Origin: Bacillota bacterium
Lineage (GTDB): Bacteria; Bacillota_I; Bacilli_A; RFN20; CAG-826
Length of the DNA stretch: 13,064 nt
Direction of reading: 5' to 3'
NCBI GenBank assembly: GCA_003501485.1
Contig: DNPJ01000047.1
Location: 1 to 13,064, forward strand
Both the position numbers and the translations under genes were made by a program. The notes under the pieces were generated by a model that did not search any database, had not been told where the DNA came from, and saw only the letters and a list, made by a program, of their open reading frames with translations. Within the stretch, counting starts at the first letter, position 1. Each line of letters begins with the position of its first letter. Below, one piece after another: positions 5,812 through 11,904 of this stretch.

Positions 5812-7806
5812 ATGAAGAATTATTTATTAAGTCTAGCATTAATTGGTTTAGCAGGTGGAATGTCTCTTCCATTAGCTAATTCTGTTAACGCAGCCTCCGA
5901 AAAGGAATTTATTTATGGTGAAAATATAATTCCTAATGGAGATTTTGCTGTTGGTGGTGGAGAATATCTACTTCCAGGTGTTGCACCAAGTGAAGGTGTT
6001 GCCTCTGGCATTGGACCTCTTGACGCCAATTCAGTAATTGCAACAAGAGATCCTAATAATGAATCTAACACAGTACTAAAATTTGTCGGAGGAGCCTTTG
6101 GCTCATTCTATAAACTTTTAAGTATTGAATCTGGTTCTACTTATAACATCTCATTTGATTATAAAGTCGATGGTTCGACAGATAATATCGGCTTTGCTTT
6201 TTATTCGCCTTCACAAGGTAATAGACTTCCTGAGGTTAATATTATCGCCGATAAAGATAATTTAACATTCACTGATTTAGAAAATGGTTGGAAGCGTGTT
6301 TCCACAACAAGATTATTTGATGCTTCACAAACATTTGATTCAATTCATTTCTGGTGCAATGTTTCTAGTGCAACTATTTACGCAGACAACTTCAAAATCA
6401 CAAAAGAAGGGACGACAAATAATATATTTGTAGGAGGCGATTTTGAAGGATTTCTTGATTATGGCGTTTCAGCAGTAAGTGAAACACCAGACGAAAAAGG
6501 AATTTATGGTAAAAATGCAAAATTAGGAAATCATTGTGTTGTTTTATCTAATGAAGGCATTTATGGTGTTGAATTATCTTCGCTAAAAGAATCGCTTTAT
6601 ACATTAGATGTTAATTACACCAGCGAATTAGCATCGGATGCAAATCTTGATTTGAATATCTTAAGCGACAATGGCGCATCTTTAAAAGCAATTAATATTG
6701 TTAAAGATGGTAGTTTGATTAACAATCAAATTCAATTTGATGGAATAGAAAATGTAAAGAAAGTCCAATTAGAATATAGGGGCTCTAACGAACTTTCCAT
6801 TAACTATTTTAGCATCAAACCAACATTTGAAAATGCATTTGATCCAACAAAGACATACTATGAGAGCAAAAACTATGTTGTTAATGGTGATTTTGAAGCG
6901 TTTGATGAAGGAACAACATTTTCTGAAAACCAATTAGAAGGAGCTTGGGGTAGTGTTTCTTTAGATAACCCAGGCCACATCGTAAATGATAACGGAAATA
7001 AAGTTGCCGCTATCGGAAAAATAACTGATAAAGATGCAAAAAATTATTCATCGATGTTTTTAATGACACCTGATGATATAACTATCGGTGATTTAATTAG
7101 AATTAGTTACGATTACAAATTAACAATATCTGATGATCCATCATCATACATGGAAATTAATTCATGCTTTGTAGGTGGAGCAAATCAATCATATTACAAA
7201 ATTGATTTATCAAAATTAGGCTTTGAAGAAGACTATAAGGCGACAAGTGGTGTCGAAGTTGCTCATTACGGAATTAAAAGCGAAACATTAGAAAATGGAT
7301 ACACTCGCGTAACAGTTGATTTCCAAGTTACACAAGACAAAATCCAATGGAATAGTGTTAGATGGTTATTTACACCTCATAACGCTGGTGATTCATTGTA
7401 TGTTGATAATGTCGCAATTAAATTTTTAAGTGAAGAACCATTTGCAAAAGAAGTTACTAAAATTGAGTTAGATACAAGTGATTTTGAGTTAAAAGTAGGT
7501 GAAGAAAAGATTGTTAACGCAACAGTTTCACCTGATGATGCTTCAAACAAGAATGTTACATGGACTTCATCAAATGAAGAAGTAGCTAAAGTTGAAAATG
7601 GCAAAGTTGTTGCTTTAAAAGAAGGCGTTGCTGAGATTGTTGTAACAGCTGAAAATGGAGTAAAAACATCTGTTGTTGTCACTGTTTTGCCTGCTGATAA
7701 AACTGGTGGCTGCGGTGGATCAATTATTGCCACAAGCAGTCTTCTTGCAACTATTTCTCTTTTAGGAGTTGGATTAGTAATTTCTAAAAAAAGAAAAAAT
7801 AAATAA
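5812..7806 (+). CDS. Secreted surface protein: three carbohydrate-binding-like modules, Ig-like Big_2 domain, GCGGS membrane tail
   Basis: A 664-residue exported protein. Residues 1-27/28 are a signal peptide (hydrophobic core, then NSVNA-A cleavage region). Three repeats begin with an Asn/Gly-Gly-Asp-Phe signature: NIIPNGDF (about 38-198), NIFVGGDF (about 204-337) and NYVVNGDF (about 354-538). The first and third resemble each other most, ending in Tyr-x-Asp-Asn strands (IYADNFKI, LYVDNVAI), as in CBM4/9/22-like beta-sandwiches. Residues about 548-627 form a bacterial Ig-like Big_2 domain (WTSSNEEVAKVENGKV). The C-terminus has GGCGGS at 632-637, a hydrophobic helix at about 638-658 and a KKRKNK end: a sorting or anchor signal without LPXTG. 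No catalytic domain is recognised. Located between the GH172 and GH183 genes, it probably binds the polysaccharide at the cell surface. CBM assignment is by pattern only; the glycan is unknown. Confidence 0.78.
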   Translation: MKNYLLSLALIGLAGGMSLPLANSVNAASEKEFIYGENIIPNGDFAVGGGEYLLPGVAPSEGVASGIGPLDANSVIATRDPNNESNTVLKFVGGAFGSFYKLLSIESGSTYNISFDYKVDGSTDNIGFAFYSPSQGNRLPEVNIIADKDNLTFTDLENGWKRVSTTRLFDASQTFDSIHFWCNVSSATIYADNFKITKEGTTNNIFVGGDFEGFLDYGVSAVSETPDEKGIYGKNAKLGNHCVVLSNEGIYGVELSSLKESLYTLDVNYTSELASDANLDLNILSDNGASLKAINIVKDGSLINNQIQFDGIENVKKVQLEYRGSNELSINYFSIKPTFENAFDPTKTYYESKNYVVNGDFEAFDEGTTFSENQLEGAWGSVSLDNPGHIVNDNGNKVAAIGKITDKDAKNYSSMFLMTPDDITIGDLIRISYDYKLTISDDPSSYMEINSCFVGGANQSYYKIDLSKLGFEEDYKATSGVEVAHYGIKSETLENGYTRVTVDFQVTQDKIQWNSVRWLFTPHNAGDSLYVDNVAIKFLSEEPFAKEVTKIELDTSDFELKVGEEKIVNATVSPDDASNKNVTWTSSNEEVAKVENGKVVALKEGVAEIVVTAENGVKTSVVVTVLPADKTGGCGGSIIATSSLLATISLLGVGLVISKKRKNK

Positions 7807-7817
7807 GGATTAAGATT

Positions 7818-9140
7818 ATGAAGAAAAATTATATTAAAACAATAATTGTGTTTCCGCTTCTTTTAACATTATTTTCATGCGATATAAATAAAGAATATGT
7901 TTTATTGCCAGATTTGTATGATTTTTCATTAAAAGAAGCAAGACTTGAAGTTGGAACTGATTTCCTTTTCGAAGAAAATTATGTTCCAACTTCGGAACTT
8001 ATCGAAGGACGAATACTTTCTTTTGGAGATAATCTAAAAGCTGGTGACAAAGTTGTAAAGGGTTCACGAGTTAAAGTTAATGTCGCAAAAAGAAGCGATA
8101 CAGCAATTTCAGTTAATAACGATTTGGTTAATTATGTAAATAAAATAGATTTTGTTACTGGTCCAAAGTCAATTAATAGCGAACTTCTTTTGAATGCTGG
8201 AGCAAAAGGAACCGATCTTGGAATTCCTTTCACCCTTCCTGATGGAAAAACAATGCTTCTTTATGGTGATACATTCTCAAGTGACAATATGAGTGGACAC
8301 TGGAATTCTAACTTTATGGCAATTTCTAGTGATTATAAGTTAAGCGACGGTCTTAAATTTGACAGTGTTGTTACAAATGATATTGGAATGATTAAACCGT
8401 TTGCTCAAGGAAAGCATCAAAGCGGAAATGAAACAGACAAAACTGTTGAAGTTACTAAAATTCCAACAGGTGGAATAAGCATCGGAAATGATGTCTATAT
8501 TTTCTATATGTCTATTAGATATTGGGGCACAGGTGGTTCATGGTTAGTTAATTATAATCAAGTTGTCAAAGCAAAAGATAATACATATCAAGAATTTGAA
8601 GAGGTAAAAGGTCTTAGATGGAGCGAAGATGAACTCTATTATGCTGGTCAAATATACCCATTCAATAATCCACAAGATAATGAACATATTTATTTCACCG
8701 CAATTCCTGGTGGAAGAAATGATGGAGCGGTTATGTTTAGAGTGGACAAGGACAAATTTGAAGATAGAAGCGAATATGAATATTTAGTTTCATCGTCAAA
8801 ATGGGTCAAAGGCGATGAAGGTATGAAAAAACTTAATAGCAATCCATATTATGTATTTTCGCCAAGTGTTTCTGAACCATCAATTATGTATAGCGAATAC
8901 CTTGGAAAATGGATTTATTCAACATTAAGAGGATCAAATATTGTCTTTGCAACTGCAGATAATGTAACAGGTCCTTATAAAAATATTTACTCAGTAGTTA
9001 AAAGCAGTGATTTTACAGGGTTATATGGAGGATTGATTCACGAATCATATGTAGATTCAAAAGGACAAAGAATCTATATCCAACTCTCACAATGGACTCC
9101 TATATATAACACTTCACTCGTGGAGGTAGTTTTAAAATAA
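7818..9140 (+). CDS. Lipoprotein with PASTA domain and DUF4185/GH183 domain, putative surface endo-D-arabinanase
   Basis: A 440-residue lipoprotein. The signal peptide ends in lipobox LFSC with Cys21, the only cysteine in the protein. Residues about 29-91 form a PASTA domain (PDLYDFSLKEA at the start, then GDNLKAGDKVVKGSRVKVNV). Residues about 107-440 match DUF4185, a beta-propeller family classified as GH183 whose characterised members are endo-acting D-arabinanases. Landmarks: GTDLG (Asp133), LLYGDTFSS (Asp151), HWNSNF, KIPTGGI at 214-220, MSIRYWG at 231-237, GQIYPF, IPGGR, SEPSIMYS at 352-359, LYGGLIHES at 402-410 and QLSQWTPIYNTSL near the end. Asp133 and Asp151 are candidate catalytic acids, an inference from conservation in its paralogue. 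The SD (TAAGGA, 7804-7809) is moderate. I infer that this is the extracellular enzyme of the system, cutting D-arabinan into importable fragments; PASTA may tether it to cell wall material. Confidence 0.85.
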   Translation: MKKNYIKTIIVFPLLLTLFSCDINKEYVLLPDLYDFSLKEARLEVGTDFLFEENYVPTSELIEGRILSFGDNLKAGDKVVKGSRVKVNVAKRSDTAISVNNDLVNYVNKIDFVTGPKSINSELLLNAGAKGTDLGIPFTLPDGKTMLLYGDTFSSDNMSGHWNSNFMAISSDYKLSDGLKFDSVVTNDIGMIKPFAQGKHQSGNETDKTVEVTKIPTGGISIGNDVYIFYMSIRYWGTGGSWLVNYNQVVKAKDNTYQEFEEVKGLRWSEDELYYAGQIYPFNNPQDNEHIYFTAIPGGRNDGAVMFRVDKDKFEDRSEYEYLVSSSKWVKGDEGMKKLNSNPYYVFSPSVSEPSIMYSEYLGKWIYSTLRGSNIVFATADNVTGPYKNIYSVVKSSDFTGLYGGLIHESYVDSKGQRIYIQLSQWTPIYNTSLVEVVLK

Positions 9141-9141
9141 T

Positions 9142-10365
9142 ATGCGTATTCCGGTTCCAAATGTAATAAATAAGAATATTCTTGACGCTAAAGAAATATT
9201 AAAAGAATACAAGATCGACGTTAAAGAAGTTGATGATAATTCATTTTTAAATGACGTTGTATCCAATTATGAAGTAGATGAAGCAAGAGAAATGGTTACG
9301 TTATTTGTTTCAAAAAGAAATAAATCAATATCTTTAGATAAAAAGATTTCATATGTAACGAATTTAGGTTTTGTTACAGGAAGAAATTCTAAAAACGCTG
9401 ACTTATTTAATAAAAGAAGTATTGGATCAACTGATTTAGGTATTGCGATTGATAGCAAAGATAAAATGTTATTCTTATATGGAGATTCATTTTCAGGCAC
9501 AGACTGCAATAAAGGAATGTGGAATTCAAATTTTGTTGCAAGTTCTAAAAATGTTGATTTTGCAAATAACATTATTTTTGATGATATAGCTTGCTATCCT
9601 AATGGTGTTGTTAAACCGATGATACAAGGTCAACATGATAAAAACGATGAGCTTAATTTAGATTATAGAAATAATAAAGAAGTCACCAAAATTCCGACAG
9701 GTGGGATAAGGCTTGGCGATGATATTTATGTTTTTTATATGTCAGTTAGATATTGGGGAAAACCTGGCGAATGGTTTGTAACAAAAAACGAATTACTCAA
9801 AGCGAAATATTACGAATTAAATAATTTTAAAAAGGTAAAAGATTTTAGATTTGACAATATTAAAAATGAACAATTTGGACAAATATATCCTTTTTTCAAT
9901 AAGGATGACGAAAATCATATCTACTTTTTAGCTATTCCTGGAGGAAGATTTTCAAATACAGCTTTATTAAGAGTAAAAAAAGAAGATTTTGAAAATATCG
10001 AAAAATACGAAGTTTTATTAAAAAATAAAACGTTTGAATTAATTAAGACCGCTAAAAGAGAAGATTATTTCTTTATTGTTAATAAGAATAATTCGAGCGA
10101 GCAATCGATTGTTTATAATTCATATCTTAAAAAATGGGTTATATCAAATTTAAATGAAAAAGGAATATGCTTCCTTCTTTCAGATAATTTATTTGATGAA
10201 TTTAAGGAAGAAGTGTTGGTGCTAGATTTTGAATCGTTTCCTCTTTTATATGGCGGTTTTATAAATGAAAGAATGATGGACAATGACGGTAAAAGAATGT
10301 ATATGCAAGTATCTCAATGGAGTCCAATTTATAACACATCATTGTTTGAAATAGTTTTTAAATAA
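9142..10365 (+). CDS. Signal-less paralogue: degenerate PASTA plus DUF4185/GH183 domain, putative cytoplasmic D-arabino-oligosaccharide hydrolase
   Basis: A 407-residue tandem paralogue of the preceding gene, 1 nt after its stop. The DUF4185 core is retained throughout: STDLG (Asp98), FLYGDSFSG (Asp115), MWNSNF, KIPTGGI at 183-189, MSVRYWG at 200-206, GQIYPF at 246-251, IPGGR at 265-269, LYGGFINER at 369-377 and QVSQWSPIYNTSL. The protein starts directly on a PASTA-like segment (VPNVINKNILDAKEIL) with no signal peptide or lipobox. In-frame stops at 9127 and 9133 exclude an upstream extension, so the missing leader is real. It contains three cysteines, whereas the exported paralogue has none apart from the lipidated one, in keeping with a cytoplasmic location. 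Differences from the paralogue include His408 to Asn375 and the Pro of SEPSI to Gln. It probably trims imported oligosaccharides; an inactive or binding role cannot be excluded. Confidence 0.82.
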   Translation: MRIPVPNVINKNILDAKEILKEYKIDVKEVDDNSFLNDVVSNYEVDEAREMVTLFVSKRNKSISLDKKISYVTNLGFVTGRNSKNADLFNKRSIGSTDLGIAIDSKDKMLFLYGDSFSGTDCNKGMWNSNFVASSKNVDFANNIIFDDIACYPNGVVKPMIQGQHDKNDELNLDYRNNKEVTKIPTGGIRLGDDIYVFYMSVRYWGKPGEWFVTKNELLKAKYYELNNFKKVKDFRFDNIKNEQFGQIYPFFNKDDENHIYFLAIPGGRFSNTALLRVKKEDFENIEKYEVLLKNKTFELIKTAKREDYFFIVNKNNSSEQSIVYNSYLKKWVISNLNEKGICFLLSDNLFDEFKEEVLVLDFESFPLLYGGFINERMMDNDGKRMYMQVSQWSPIYNTSLFEIVFK

Positions 10366-10370
10366 GAAGG
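10365..10370 (+). promoter_or_regulatory. Ribosome binding site of the isomerase gene
   Basis: AGAAGG, overlapping the last base of the upstream stop codon, lies 8 nt before ATG 10379. It gives the isomerase its own initiation signal, unlike the kinase that follows it. Confidence 0.6.
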
Positions 10371-10378
10371 TATATTTT

Positions 10379-10975
10379 ATGTATAAAGATGAATTAAATA
10401 AAGTAATTCAAAGCGAATATAACGCAATTGAATTAATGAAAGAAAATTTAGATTATGAAATGTTAGACAAAGTAGTTAACTTGTTATCAAACTGCAAAGG
10501 GAAAGTTGTCTTTTTAGCGGTTGGTAAATCTGGACATATTTCTAAAAAATTAGCTGCAACATTTGCATCAACTGGTACACCTTCGTTTTTTGTTCATGGT
10601 ACAGAAGCGTGTCATGGCGACTTAGGAATGATTGAAAGTAAAGATATAGTTATCCTTATGTCTAACAGCGGTTCAACAAAAGAAGTAGTGCAAAACATTG
10701 AACCGCTTAAAAAGATTGGAGCAACAACAATTGCTTTTACATCAAAAAAAGATAGCTTATTAGCGAAAGGTTGCGATTATCAAATAATTTATAGATGTGA
10801 TAAAGAAGCTGATGAACTTAACCTTGCTCCAACAGTTAGTTCAACCTTAGCTCTTGTTCTTGGCGACGCTATTGCGTGTGCATTATCAAAAAAGAAAGAC
10901 TTTTCACGAATGGATTTCTTTAAGTATCATCCTAATGGTGCTCTTGGAGAATCGCTTAAGAAAGAAATGAAATAA
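10379..10975 (+). CDS. D-arabinose-5-phosphate isomerase, SIS domain only (KdsD/KpsF/GutQ family)
   Basis: Interconverts D-arabinose 5-phosphate and D-ribulose 5-phosphate in the cytoplasm. The 198-residue protein is a lone SIS domain lacking the C-terminal CBS pair of the roughly 328-residue KdsD; SIS-only versions are known. Diagnostic motifs: GKSGHISKKLAATFASTGTP, HGTEACHGDLGM at 73-84, SNSGSTKEV at 96-103, LNLAPTVSSTLALVLGDA at 147-163 and YHPNGALGESL at 183-193. Recalled active-site residues of E. coli KdsD (Lys59, Glu111, Glu152, His193) align with Lys50, Glu102, Glu143 and His184 at a constant offset of 9, so the enzyme should be active. In Gram-negatives this reaction feeds KDO synthesis. 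Here no KDO genes are present, and the gene lies between D-arabinanase-type enzymes and a ribokinase-like kinase, pointing to catabolism of D-arabinose 5-phosphate to ribulose 5-phosphate. 6-Phospho-3-hexuloisomerase is a less likely alternative. Confidence 0.9.
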   Translation: MYKDELNKVIQSEYNAIELMKENLDYEMLDKVVNLLSNCKGKVVFLAVGKSGHISKKLAATFASTGTPSFFVHGTEACHGDLGMIESKDIVILMSNSGSTKEVVQNIEPLKKIGATTIAFTSKKDSLLAKGCDYQIIYRCDKEADELNLAPTVSSTLALVLGDAIACALSKKKDFSRMDFFKYHPNGALGESLKKEMK

Positions 10976-10977
10976 TT

Positions 10978-11892
10978 ATGAAAAAAATATTTGTTTTAGG
11001 CTCATTTGTTTATGATCTAGTAACAACGATGGATATCTTTCCTGAAGCTAAGGAATCTGTTTTAGGAAAAAAGTTTGAAACGTTTCCTGGAGGGAAAGGC
11101 GCTAATCAAACAATTGCTATTAAAAGATTAGGCGGTAACGTCGTTATAAATGGTAAAGTTGGGAACGATGATTATGGTCACAAATTTTTAAACTTGCTAA
11201 AAAACGAAGGAATCAGCACAGATTATGTTAAAACAAGCGATGAATCGACAGGAATTGGGTGCGTTCAAATTGATGGCAATGGACAAAATAGAATTTGCAT
11301 TGTTTTAGGTGCTAATTACGATTTCAATAAATCCGATTTAGCGGTTGATGAGCTTAAAAAATGTGACATATTTCTAACTCAATTTGAAATGAAAAGAGAA
11401 ATAACAGAATATGGAATAAAGTTTGCTAAAGAAAACGGACTTATAACATTTGTTAATCCTGCGCCAGCACGAGAGATCGGTGATGATATTTATAAATATA
11501 TTGATTATATAACTCCAAATGAAAAAGAAATTGAAGCACTTACCGGTATAAAAGTTAACAGTGTTGAAGACGCTTATAAAGCAAGTCAAATTCTTCTAAA
11601 AAAGGGTGTTAAAAATGTTATTTGCACTATTGGAGAAAAGGGTTCAACTTTTGTAAATAATAAAATAAAAATTCATGCTAAAGCATATAAAGTTAATGCA
11701 ATTGATACGGTTGCGGCAGGCGATTCATTTAATGGAGCGTTTGTTACAATGCTTGCATTAAATAAAGATATCGATTACTCATTGAAATTTGCAAATGCAA
11801 TGGGAGCACTAACAACATTAACTAAAGGAGCAATCCCTTCTTTAAAGAAATATGATGATGTAATTAGATTCATGAACGATTATGATAAGTAG
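10978..11892 (+). CDS. PfkB-family ribokinase-like sugar kinase, putative D-arabinose 5-kinase
   Basis: A 304-residue kinase very close to RbsK in architecture: GGKGANQ at 38-44 with the following RLG and GKVGNDDYG, VNPAPARE at 159-166, TPNEKEIEALTG at 179-190, and the ATP-site signature DTVAAGDSFNGAF at 243-255 with Asp249 as the catalytic base. Compared with E. coli RbsK, the sugar contacts Asp16, Lys43, Asn46 and Glu143 are kept (Asp13, Lys40, Asn43, Glu137), but the position of Asn14 is Val11 (GSFVYD instead of GSINAD), which may change pentose specificity. It starts 2 nt after the isomerase stop, without an SD, so the two are probably translationally coupled. I infer phosphorylation of D-arabinose at O5, giving the substrate of the neighbouring isomerase; ribokinase is reported to accept D-arabinose. 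D-ribose kinase remains the alternative on sequence alone. Confidence 0.87.
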   Translation: MKKIFVLGSFVYDLVTTMDIFPEAKESVLGKKFETFPGGKGANQTIAIKRLGGNVVINGKVGNDDYGHKFLNLLKNEGISTDYVKTSDESTGIGCVQIDGNGQNRICIVLGANYDFNKSDLAVDELKKCDIFLTQFEMKREITEYGIKFAKENGLITFVNPAPAREIGDDIYKYIDYITPNEKEIEALTGIKVNSVEDAYKASQILLKKGVKNVICTIGEKGSTFVNNKIKIHAKAYKVNAIDTVAAGDSFNGAFVTMLALNKDIDYSLKFANAMGALTTLTKGAIPSLKKYDDVIRFMNDYDK

Positions 11893-11896
11893 GAGG
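11891..11896 (+). promoter_or_regulatory. Shine-Dalgarno site selecting the ATPase start
   Basis: AGGAGG overlaps the TAG stop of the kinase and lies 8 nt before ATG 11905. A nearer ATG at 11901 is out of frame and reads only five codons before TAA at 11916-11918, so 11905 is the functional start. Confidence 0.8.
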
Positions 11897-11904
11897 GAAC
11901 ATGA

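Noticed and set aside
7377..7733. 118-codon minus-strand open frame opposite the Big_2 region
   Set aside because: Serine/threonine-rich shadow of a well-supported plus-strand domain; no independent evidence of coding.
9120..9145. Frameshift fusion of the two GH183 genes, which would give the second a leader
   Set aside because: There is no clear slippery site or downstream structure, a +1 shift would be needed right at the stop, and the second protein starts cleanly at its own ATG.
10379..10975. Isomerase as part of KDO lipopolysaccharide synthesis
   Set aside because: No KDO genes are nearby, the proteins suggest a Gram-positive type envelope, and all neighbours are sugar-degrading or sugar-import genes.
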